NCBI GenBank assembly: GCA_038239145.1
Contig: JBBSFB010000052.1
Span: forward strand, 1-29,609
Length of the DNA: 29,609 nt
From: PALSA-610 sp038239145
GTDB taxonomy: Bacteria > Actinomycetota > Acidimicrobiia > IMCC26256 > PALSA-610
Reading direction: 5' to 3'
Position numbers and translations under genes: made by a program. Under the pieces are notes generated by a model that had not been told where the DNA came from, did not search any database, and saw only the letters and a program-made list of their open reading frames with translations. Of the stretch, positions 15,613 to 23,275 are shown piece after piece; the stretch's first letter is position 1; each line of letters opens with the position of its first letter.

Positions 15613-16392
15613 TCAGACGATTTCTGCCAGCGCCCGGCGGTCCGCCCGGCCGGGCCGGGCCATTGCGAGCAGACCGAGCGCCGCTCCCGCGACCCCGACC
15701 GCCGGGAGCTGCGCCAGGATCCCCGCCGCGGCGATCGCGACCGCGAGCTGCACGCCGATCACGGTGCGACGGACGGGCTCCGCCCACGCGTCGAAGCGAC
15801 GATGGAAGGCGAAGAGGGCCGCCGGCGTCCGGAGCGGCCTGGCGAGCAGCACCGCGAGCCCCCGGGTCAGCCCGAAGACCACGCCGAGCGCGGCCCCGAT
15901 CCACGGGCGCCCACTCACGACGCCGATCAGGATGAGCAACGGAACCGCAGCGGTCATCACGTAGGTGGTGACGCCCGCGCCGATCTGCCAACCGAAACCG
16001 CCGCCGTACACCCACGAGCGGTAGTTCGACAGCCAGTCCTCGTTCACCTGGCGGCGAAGGAACGGAGGCCCGAAGCCGAACAACCGGGCGTCGACGGCCG
16101 CGCTCGCGAGCGCACCGACGAGGATCACCCCGGTGACCGCGCCCGCGCTCACACCAAGACCCGCGACGGCGACCGCGCCCACGGCGATCACGGTGCCGAG
16201 GGTGAGGCCGCCGAGCGCGGCGCCCGCAACGAACCAGGCCGCCGTGTGGGCGAACTTCTGCCCGCGACCGGACTCGGCGACGGGCGTGATCTGCGACAAC
16301 ATTGACAGACCACACGGCGACCACGTCGACCGCACCGCCGCCGCGAGCGCGACGGCGATTCCGAGCGTGATCACGATCACGAGTACCTCCAT
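15613..16392 (-). CDS. Polytopic membrane protein with an STWSPCGLSM motif
   Basis: A 259-residue protein with about six hydrophobic segments (near 3-20, 50-95, 140-160, 165-185, 205-225 and 225-245). The first segment is followed by STWSPCGLSMLSQITP, which contains one of its few cysteines. The layout recalls small DsbD/CcdA-like or cation-exporter membrane proteins, but the CxxC pair of thiol transporters is absent. I cannot assign a function. It diverges from the amidohydrolase gene across 59 nt and lies 44 nt upstream of the regulator on the same strand. Confidence 0.7.
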   Translation of the reverse strand: MEVLVIVITLGIAVALAAAVRSTWSPCGLSMLSQITPVAESGRGQKFAHTAAWFVAGAALGGLTLGTVIAVGAVAVAGLGVSAGAVTGVILVGALASAAVDARLFGFGPPFLRRQVNEDWLSNYRSWVYGGGFGWQIGAGVTTYVMTAAVPLLILIGVVSGRPWIGAALGVVFGLTRGLAVLLARPLRTPAALFAFHRRFDAWAEPVRRTVIGVQLAVAIAAAGILAQLPAVGVAGAALGLLAMARPGRADRRALAEIV

Positions 16393-16451
16393 CTGGGCCC
16401 GCGGCTCCCGGCCCTTCGACTCAGCGTAGGCCGCAGTGGTACAAGGATTCG
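16393..16451. promoter_or_regulatory. Divergent promoter region, membrane protein and amidohydrolase
   Basis: These 59 nt lie between the two divergent start codons and must hold both promoters. The amidohydrolase GTG at 16452 has AAGGA (16443-16447) as a probable ribosome binding site. No clear -35/-10 pair stands out. Confidence 0.4.
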
Positions 16452-17552
16452 GTGACCGAACGCGCCTACCGCCTCATCTCCGGTGACAGCCATGTCAACG
16501 AGCCCGGCCGTCTCTTCATCGATCGCGTCCCCGCCGCCTTCCGGGACCGGGCGCCGCGCATCGATCGCTTCGAACAAGGCGACGCGTGGGTCATCGAAGG
16601 AGTGCGCGACCCCATCAACTTCGGTATGAACGCGTGCGCAGGTCTCGAGCCCGCGGACATGCACGCGTGGTCGCGATTCGAGGACATGCGCGCGGGTGGG
16701 TACGACCCCGCGGCGCGGATTTCGGAGATGGATCGCGACGGCGTCGACGCCGAGGTGCTGTACCCCACTCCTCGGCTCGCGCAAGGTGTCGTGGCAACCA
16801 AGGATGTCGATTTCCACCTTGCCCTCGTGCGTGCGTACAACGACTGGCTCTCGGAATACACGTCCGAGGCTCCGGATCGGTTCGCCGGCCTCATGTTGTT
16901 GCCGAACCGCGGCGCCGAGAGCGCGATCGCCGAGATCGACCGTGTGCTCAGCCGTCCCGGTATCCGGGGCGTCATGATGGGCTGCTACCCGAACGGCACG
17001 CTCGACGTGACCGACGAGGACGACGCGGTCTGGGCCCGGGTCGTCGAAGCTGGAGTGCCCGTCGACATCCACGTGAGCCTGAGCCAGCACATGCCCGCGT
17101 CACACCGGACGGCGCTTCCGGGTTACGGCCGTTTTTTTGACGCGCCGAACCGCATCGTGCAACTCATCTTCGCGGGCGTGTTCGATCGCTTCCCTGAGCT
17201 GAACGTCGTCGTCGCCGAAGTCGATTGCGGCTGGGTCCCGTACTTCAAGGAACAGATCGACAACAACTACCGGCGCCTCGACGCGATCAGCGATTTCCAC
17301 ATCATCGACCTGCCGAGCGAATACGTCGCACGCCACCTCCACTTCACGTACCTCACCGACCCGTTCGGCATCACCAACCGGCACTCGGTCGGCGTCGAGC
17401 GGATCCTCTGGTCGAGCGACTACCCCCACATCTCGAGCGACTGGCCCCATTCGTGGGACGCCATCGACGCGACGTTCGCGCACGTCGATCCCGACGAGCG
17501 GGAAGCGATCCTGCACGGCAACGCCGAACGCCTCTACGGCTTCGGCCGCTGA
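16452..17552 (+). CDS. Amidohydrolase family 2 protein
   Basis: A 366-residue TIM-barrel metal-dependent hydrolase or decarboxylase. Metal-site landmarks are SGDSHVNEP near residue 11-19, DIHVSLSQH near 200 and WSSDYPH near 320. YPTPRL, FAGLMLLP and a terminal NAERLYGF are common in actinobacterial amidohydrolase-2 proteins found near catabolic clusters. Substrates in this family are often aromatic or cyclic acids; none can be named here. The GTG start at 16452 is supported by a Shine-Dalgarno, and the metal motif begins ten residues in. It ends 25 nt before the stop of the convergent decayed esterase. Confidence 0.85.
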   Translation: MTERAYRLISGDSHVNEPGRLFIDRVPAAFRDRAPRIDRFEQGDAWVIEGVRDPINFGMNACAGLEPADMHAWSRFEDMRAGGYDPAARISEMDRDGVDAEVLYPTPRLAQGVVATKDVDFHLALVRAYNDWLSEYTSEAPDRFAGLMLLPNRGAESAIAEIDRVLSRPGIRGVMMGCYPNGTLDVTDEDDAVWARVVEAGVPVDIHVSLSQHMPASHRTALPGYGRFFDAPNRIVQLIFAGVFDRFPELNVVVAEVDCGWVPYFKEQIDNNYRRLDAISDFHIIDLPSEYVARHLHFTYLTDPFGITNRHSVGVERILWSSDYPHISSDWPHSWDAIDATFAHVDPDEREAILHGNAERLYGFGR

Positions 17553-17577
17553 CCGCCGCCGGCACCTGGGTCAACAC

Positions 17578-18182
17578 TCAGGTCTGGGCGTGCGCGAGAT
17601 CCATCGTCAGCCAATAGAAACGGGCGCTTTGGTCGGTGAGCACCGTGACGTCGGGCGGGACATGGCCGACGCCCTGTTCGGTCGCCGCGTTGGCACGCAG
17701 CCAACGCACCGCCGCCTGCCCGTCGTTGATTCCGGCCTGCGCGCCAACCGTGCATTGCGGCGTGAGATTTGCACCGGTGCAACCCGTCGTCAGCAACCGG
17801 TAGTTGATCGAGGCGACGACGAATCCTCGCTCCACGAGCGGCACGAACAGATTCGCCTCGCCGGCCTTGTCACCGCCGCTGAAGCCCCCGGAATGCGCGT
17901 ACACCACCGCCGGGCGGGCCGCGGCCGTATCGCCGGTGGGCTGGTACAGATCGAGGTTGAGCGCGACCGGCTGGTGAGTGTTCAGGTCGGGCGCGCTGCC
18001 GTACTGGATGTCGGGGTGATCGTGACGTCCGGGAACACGACATCGCGGTAGCGCAGCGGCGCCATTCCCACGACCGCATTCAGCGCTGTCGTGAAACCTC
18101 CCGACAGCAACGACGACATCAGCAACACACCGCCGACCGCGACCGCGATCCGGGCAAGCCGCGCCGTGGATCGAATCCTCAC
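17578..18182 (-). pseudogene. Secreted alpha/beta-hydrolase (carboxylesterase) remnant
   Basis: The gene starts with a GTG at 18182 overlapping the response-regulator stop (GTGA), and the first about 35 residues form a signal peptide or membrane anchor. After DVVFPDVTITP the reading must change frame near 18010 to continue with DIQYGSAPDL, ALNLDLYQP, VVYAHSGGF (oxyanion-hole region) and NDGQAAVRWLRANAATE. The next expected element, the GxSxG nucleophile, is absent. The frame ends 35 residues later in unrelated sequence. The gene is therefore frameshifted, truncated and catalytically dead. Confidence 0.75.
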
Positions 18183-18877
18183 GCGTCGACTGTAAACCGG
18201 TACCCGACCCCGCGGACCGTCTCGATACGCCAGGTGTCATCGGGCCGTTCACCGAGCTTGGTGCGGACGCGGCGAATGTGCTCGGTGACGGTCGCAACCT
18301 CCTGCCACTCCGCGGTCGAACCCCAGACGTGTTCCAACAACACCGAACGGCTGAAGACGCGTCCCGGCGCCGACGCGAGGAAACCGAGCAACGTGAGCTC
18401 CTTGGGTCGGAGCAGAACCAGTTCTCCGCGCAACGTCACCTCTGCGCGCCCGACGTCGACGATCAACCCGTCGAACTCGAACCGCTCGACCGGCGGCTTC
18501 GGCGACCCCCGCCGGAGCAGTGCGCCGAGGCGGGCGCCCAGCTCGGGCAGCGAGAACGGTTTCACCACGTAGTCGTCGGCGCCGGCGTCGAAACCGTCGA
18601 GCTTCGACGGCTCTTCGTCGCGACCCGTCAACACCATCACCGGCACCCCGCTGTCGCGACGAATCCGTCGGAGCACGCTCAACCCGTCGAGACCCGGGAG
18701 GCCGAGATCCATGATGATCGCGTCGGGGCTCGACGCGCCGACCTCCCGGAGGGCAGCGGGCCCGTCGGCCGCTTCGGCGACGCAATAGCCCTCGGACTCG
18801 AGGAAGCGCCGGACGAGCAGACGATTACCGTCGTCGTCCTCGACGACGAGGATCCGAAAGCCCTGCGTATCGGCCAT
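18179..18877 (-). CDS. OmpR/PhoB-family response regulator
   Basis: A 232-residue two-domain regulator. In the receiver domain the acidic pocket is VVEDDD, the phospho-acceptor Asp57 (IIMDLGLPG) and Lys106 (YVVKPF). The C-terminal winged-helix DNA-binding domain (about 132-230) ends in the usual RGVGYRF. It lies 30 nt downstream of the hybrid kinase gene, so they form a probable two-component pair. The divergent secreted-protein gene beyond the kinase is a plausible target. The stop overlaps the start of the decayed esterase. Confidence 0.92.
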   Translation of the reverse strand: MADTQGFRILVVEDDDGNRLLVRRFLESEGYCVAEAADGPAALREVGASSPDAIIMDLGLPGLDGLSVLRRIRRDSGVPVMVLTGRDEEPSKLDGFDAGADDYVVKPFSLPELGARLGALLRRGSPKPPVERFEFDGLIVDVGRAEVTLRGELVLLRPKELTLLGFLASAPGRVFSRSVLLEHVWGSTAEWQEVATVTEHIRRVRTKLGERPDDTWRIETVRGVGYRFTVDA

Positions 18878-18907
18878 GTTCCCCCCGAGACCCTCCGATC
18901 TCGCGAA

Positions 18908-20848
18908 CTATACGGAATCCGTCTCGAGCGCGCTTTCCAGCGCAGTGAACAATGCGGCCACATCGACCGGTTTGGTCAGGTACGCGGCAGCTCCCGCCTC
19001 GATCGCAGCCGCCATCCGGGTCGGGAGCGCATCAGCGCTCACGACGATCACCGGGGCGTGGCTCAGCGACAGGTCGGCGCGAACCTCGCGGAGCACGTCC
19101 TCGCCCCGCATGTCGGGGAGATGCATGTCGAGGAGGATCGCGTCGGGCCGCTCGGAGCGCGCGAGCGCGATGCCTTCGCTCCCCCCCGACGCGGTCAGGA
19201 GCTCGACGCCGGCGAAGTGACCGAGGAACTCGCGCATCAGAAGCCGGCTCGCGTCGTTGTCTTCGATGTAGAGCACGCGGCGGCGCGCAGGGTCGGTGCC
19301 CGCCAGTACCTCCGCCGCGCGATCTCGATCGACCGGTGGGAGGACCTGATCGACCGGGATCCTCGTCGGCGCGGCCCGCAGGACCACCCAGAACGTGCTG
19401 CCTTCGCCCACCGTCGACTCGACGCCGATGACCCCGCCCATCGCCTCGGTCAGCCGTCTCGACAGCGCGAGCCCCACCCCGGTGCCCTCGATACCGCGCG
19501 CCTCGGCCTGCAGCCGTTCGAACGGAGTGAAGATGCGCTCGAGGTCCTCGGGCGTGAGGCCGTACCCGGTGTCGCGCACACGCACGACGATCGAGTCGTC
19601 GCGCTCACGGCACGTCACGGTCACGCGCCCCGCGGGCCGGTTGTACTTGATCGCGTTCGTGAAAAGGTTGAGCAGGACCTGGCGGAACCGGCGACGATCA
19701 GCCACGACATTGGCCCGGCCGGCCCGACCGAGTTGAAGCTCGACCGCGATGCCCTTCGCCGCCGCGAGTGGCTGCACGAGCTCGAACGCCTCCTGCAGCG
19801 CGCCGGCCACGCGCACCGGCTCGACGTCGACCTCGAGCCGATCCCCCTCGATGCGGTCGAGATCGAGCACCTCGTCGACGAGCTCGAGCAGGTGGCGGCC
19901 TGCGGCCAGGATCTGGCTCACCGACTCACGTTGGCGTTCGTCGAGCGCGCTCATCTGCAGGAGTTGCGCGAAGCCGAGCACGGAGTTGAGCGGCGTGCGC
20001 AACTCGTGGCTCATGCGGGAGAGGAACTCCGTCTTCGCCCGGTCGGCCTCCACCGACGCGCGCCACGCGGCCTCGACCCGGCGGTGCTCGGAGACGTCCT
20101 TGTAGCTCGCGACCACGAAGCGTTCGTGGTGCGATCGTTCGAGCGGGTGCGCGGCGATCTCGAGCCAGCGCAGCTCGCCGTCGGGATCGACCACGGCGCC
20201 GCTCCCCTCGGCCGACTTGCCCGTCGTGCGGGCGACGACCTCGGCGCGCTGCTCGAGGGGTATCGCGACACCGTCGTCGTCGAGCAGCACCACATCGACG
20301 TCACGCGTGCCGTCGCCCCAGGTACCCCCGACGGTGTGGCCGAGCAGGCGGACGGCGGCCGGATTCGCGCTGACGAGACCGCCGGTCGGATCGAAGACGA
20401 CGACACCGTCGTCGAGACCACCGACCACCAGCCCGAGCCGATCCTCGGCGCGTACGAGATCGGAGAGATCGGCGACGTGCACCACCGCGCCCGCGTCGCC
20501 GTCGATCTGCACCCGAGTGATCGCCACACCACCCCACACGACCGAATCGTCCGGGCGCACGAACCGGACGCGGCCCAGGTCGTGCATCGTGTGCACGGCC
20601 CGGTTCTCGAGCCGCAGCTCGGCCCGTTCCCGGTCGTCCGGGTGGACAAGGTCGACGAACCGCATCCCCTCGAGATCAACGGCGCTCTGGCGCACCATGC
20701 GTGCGAAACGACCATTGACCCGGACGAGGCGCTCGTCGACGTCAACGACCGCCAGGCCGGTCGGCGCCGACTCGAAGGCGCTCGCTTCCATCTCGTCGTA
20801 TTCGCGCCGGTCGCGGCGGTGATCGGGGCTGGTGTCGTCGAAGCTCAC
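18908..20848 (-). CDS. Soluble hybrid histidine kinase (PAS-PAS-HisKA-HATPase-REC)
   Basis: A 646-residue kinase without transmembrane segments, so a cytoplasmic sensor. Two PAS domains occupy about 20-130 and 135-255. The H-box is MSHELRTPLN with His281, and the N-box is NLFTNAIKYN (394-403). The G-boxes are DTGYG (426-430) and GTGVGL (455-460), and a receiver domain follows from about 524 with Asp574 (LLDMHLPDM). A GTG at 20848 is chosen as start because the first PAS follows soon after; an ATG at 20896 would add 16 residues. An attached receiver normally implies a phosphorelay, but no histidine phosphotransfer protein is in the window. Confidence 0.88.
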   Translation of the reverse strand: MSFDDTSPDHRRDRREYDEMEASAFESAPTGLAVVDVDERLVRVNGRFARMVRQSAVDLEGMRFVDLVHPDDRERAELRLENRAVHTMHDLGRVRFVRPDDSVVWGGVAITRVQIDGDAGAVVHVADLSDLVRAEDRLGLVVGGLDDGVVVFDPTGGLVSANPAAVRLLGHTVGGTWGDGTRDVDVVLLDDDGVAIPLEQRAEVVARTTGKSAEGSGAVVDPDGELRWLEIAAHPLERSHHERFVVASYKDVSEHRRVEAAWRASVEADRAKTEFLSRMSHELRTPLNSVLGFAQLLQMSALDERQRESVSQILAAGRHLLELVDEVLDLDRIEGDRLEVDVEPVRVAGALQEAFELVQPLAAAKGIAVELQLGRAGRANVVADRRRFRQVLLNLFTNAIKYNRPAGRVTVTCRERDDSIVVRVRDTGYGLTPEDLERIFTPFERLQAEARGIEGTGVGLALSRRLTEAMGGVIGVESTVGEGSTFWVVLRAAPTRIPVDQVLPPVDRDRAAEVLAGTDPARRRVLYIEDNDASRLLMREFLGHFAGVELLTASGGSEGIALARSERPDAILLDMHLPDMRGEDVLREVRADLSLSHAPVIVVSADALPTRMAAAIEAGAAAYLTKPVDVAALFTALESALETDSV

Positions 20849-21019
20849 GCGTTCACCATTTTCCCCAGGTTTGCCCGCACAGTCCCGGGATTCCAACTAC
20901 GGAAACACAACTTTGACCTCCGGGCCCGCCGTTGTCGATGTGTTGGTTTCATCTGGACGACGGTTTGGGCACAGTCGGGCATCTGGAGCCGCGTGGCTCC
21001 GGCCGGAGGGGGAGTCAGC
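20849..21019. promoter_or_regulatory. Divergent control region between the kinase and the secreted protein
   Basis: A 171-bp intergenic region less GC-rich than the genes. TTGACC (20913-20918) is a possible -35 for the secreted protein, with only a weak -10 (GTCGAT) about 16 nt on. Close to the start codon the RNA can form a hairpin, CTGGAGCC-GCGT-GGCTCCGG (20983-21002), directly before the strong Shine-Dalgarno GGAGGGGGAG (21005-21014). That could affect translation. I do not recognise a riboswitch class. Confidence 0.45.
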
Positions 21020-23275
21020 ATGCGAGGTCGGGTTGTAAGCGCGGGCATGGCGTTGTTGCTCGCGGTGATTGGTCTGAGTGCGGTTTTCGCCGCGCCGGCC
21101 GGCGCCGACAGTCAAACCACCAGCAACGCGCCGTATACGTGCACCACCAACCCGAACGTAGGCACCCAGGCCGCGACCTACGGCGTGACCGCGAGCGACA
21201 CTGTCGATCCCGCGGCGCCCGGCCAGGCCGAGACCTACCGCTTCGTCGTGCCGTTCTCGCAGGCCAAGCCCCCGGTCACCGCCACCTACCAGGGCGGCAC
21301 AACCACCTACGCGATCCCGGCCGGCCTCACCGTGACCAGCGTGAGCACCCAGGCTCCCGCCGGTGGCAGCCCGATCTCGTCGACGGCCGCCGTCCAGGGC
21401 AACACCGTCGTCGTCACCTCCACCGCCAACGTGCCGCTCGACGGCACGAGCTACCCGACGCCCGACCTCCTCGTGAACGGGACCATCCAAGCCTCGGCCG
21501 CTGGACCCGGAGTGAAATGGGCGGTTCCGACCAAGTTGGTCGCCGTGGTCGCGATCCAGGGCTACGGCAACATCACGGCGACGTGCACGCCCGACACACC
21601 CACGATCATCATCGCGTCGACCACAGTTCCCGCGGGTCCGAAAGCGCCCGTCGCCACGAACCAGAACGTGGCCCTCCCGGCCGGGACCACCAAGGCCATC
21701 ACGCTCACCGCCACCGACGCCGACACGCCCCAGGACCAGCTCGTGTTCGCGATCGCGACGCCGCCGGCCCACGGCACCCTGACGGGGGCCGCGCCGACGG
21801 TCACATACGCACCGACGACGGGCTACGTGGGTCCCGACACCTTCACCTTCACCGCGACCGACCCGCAGGGCGGGGTAGGAACGGGCACGGTGACGATCAA
21901 CGTGTTCCCCAGCACGGTTATCGACAACACGCCCCCGACCATCACGATCACGTCACCGAACAACGGTGCGGTGTACACGCCGGCGCAAGTCGTGAACGCA
22001 GCCTTCACCTGCGCGGACGCGACAACTGGAATCAAGTCGTGCGTGGGCACTGTGGCAACCGGTGCCGCGGTCAGCACCACGGTCGGCGTGCACACGTTCG
22101 TCGTCAACGCATCCGACAACGCCAACAACCTCGCCCAGTCGACCGTCTCGTACCGGATCGTCGACACGGCACTGGTCACGAGCGCGGTCACCGCACTCCC
22201 GATCGACTGCGGATCGTTGCAACCGCTCGCACCGAAGTCGATCCCGGTCGCGGTGTCGGCACCGGCCCAGGTCGGTACCGGCCTCAACCTGAGGTTCCAC
22301 GTCGCCCTCGGCTCGCAGAGTGTCGCGGCACTGACCACGGCGACGAACCTGAGGTACGTGTTCAACCCGCCCACGAACGGCACGGTGAAGTCGGCTGCGA
22401 TCGTCGCCGGTAGCGGCACCGCCAACGCCCGGACCGGAACCACGGTGACGGTCTCCGCCGGGACCGTCACGCTGACGGTCCCCGGGCCGATCGCGTCGAC
22501 GACGTCGGCGACGCCGTTCACTCCCCCGGCCTTCGACGTGACCATCACCGCTTCGACCACCGTCGGCGCCGCGGTCGTCACCACCTTCCAGCGATTCCAG
22601 GAGCACACCGTCGTCGGCGTCGCCGCGCAGGATCTCAACTGCCCGGGAGGGAACGCAGGTCAGAGCCAGCCCAACCCGAACTTGACCTCCACCACGATCA
22701 TCGACACCACGCCGCCCACCGCGCTCATCAGCAAGCCGGGTAACGGCGATGTGGTCACCGCCGGCACCACGCTGACGGCCGGATTCCTCTGCGCCGACGA
22801 CCACGCCCTGTCGACGTGCACGGGAACCGTCGCGAACGGCGCCGCGATCAGCACTGCGACCACCGGGATCAAGACGTTCACGGTGCATGCGACCGACGCG
22901 GCCGGCAACATCGCGCAGAAGGTCGTGTCGTACACGGTCGTCCCGGCAACCATCAGTTTCACCGCGCGGTTCGCTTCCACCGACGCCGCCAACCTCGATG
23001 CGGTCGCCGCGTACTTCGGTGTGGCGACAGCCGACCTCCCTCGGTACGGCGTGTCGATCCTGGGTTACATCGACTCCGTGAACCCGAGCGCGGCCCAGCC
23101 GGTCGTACCGCCGCCGGCCAACACGGGTCCGCTCACCATCGTCTCGACGTACCCGTACGCGACTGCAAACGCGATCACCACCCTCGCCGGGAAGTACGGG
23201 ATGGACGGCGACCAGCTCCACCAGTTCGCGGTCGACATCCTCGCCTACGTGTACGCGGTGCGGACCGCTCACTGA
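21020..23275 (+). CDS. Large secreted modular protein with Ig-like/cadherin-like modules
   Basis: A 751-residue exported protein. A signal peptide (1-29, probably cut after AGA) is followed by an unassigned beta-rich module A (about 35-192). A tandem-cadherin/bacterial Ig module comes next (about 208-297, ending DTFTFTATDPQGG...TVTINV). A HYR/Ig-like module with a likely disulfide (CADATTGIKSC, 300-382) follows. A second A-like module (about 385-545) and a second HYR-like module (CADDHALSTC, 560-641) come after it. The C-terminus holds two copies of a helical repeat (about 657-686 and 716-745). There is no LPxTG, lipobox or C-terminal anchor. Probably a surface or matrix protein for adhesion; no enzyme motif is visible. 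Start supported by a strong Shine-Dalgarno. Confidence 0.88.
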   Translation: MRGRVVSAGMALLLAVIGLSAVFAAPAGADSQTTSNAPYTCTTNPNVGTQAATYGVTASDTVDPAAPGQAETYRFVVPFSQAKPPVTATYQGGTTTYAIPAGLTVTSVSTQAPAGGSPISSTAAVQGNTVVVTSTANVPLDGTSYPTPDLLVNGTIQASAAGPGVKWAVPTKLVAVVAIQGYGNITATCTPDTPTIIIASTTVPAGPKAPVATNQNVALPAGTTKAITLTATDADTPQDQLVFAIATPPAHGTLTGAAPTVTYAPTTGYVGPDTFTFTATDPQGGVGTGTVTINVFPSTVIDNTPPTITITSPNNGAVYTPAQVVNAAFTCADATTGIKSCVGTVATGAAVSTTVGVHTFVVNASDNANNLAQSTVSYRIVDTALVTSAVTALPIDCGSLQPLAPKSIPVAVSAPAQVGTGLNLRFHVALGSQSVAALTTATNLRYVFNPPTNGTVKSAAIVAGSGTANARTGTTVTVSAGTVTLTVPGPIASTTSATPFTPPAFDVTITASTTVGAAVVTTFQRFQEHTVVGVAAQDLNCPGGNAGQSQPNPNLTSTTIIDTTPPTALISKPGNGDVVTAGTTLTAGFLCADDHALSTCTGTVANGAAISTATTGIKTFTVHATDAAGNIAQKVVSYTVVPATISFTARFASTDAANLDAVAAYFGVATADLPRYGVSILGYIDSVNPSAAQPVVPPPANTGPLTIVSTYPYATANAITTLAGKYGMDGDQLHQFAVDILAYVYAVRTAH

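Noticed and set aside
20941..21019. Cyclic-di-GMP riboswitch in the secreted-protein leader
   Set aside because: A GGGCA and a hairpin near the Shine-Dalgarno drew attention, but the conserved core and second stem of that class are not present.
18278..23275. A 1665-codon open frame on the plus strand running through the kinase and regulator genes into the secreted protein
   Set aside because: The first 914 codons are antisense to clear kinase and response-regulator domains and show only Arg/Asp/Glu-rich shadow composition. The true start with signal peptide and Shine-Dalgarno is at 21020.
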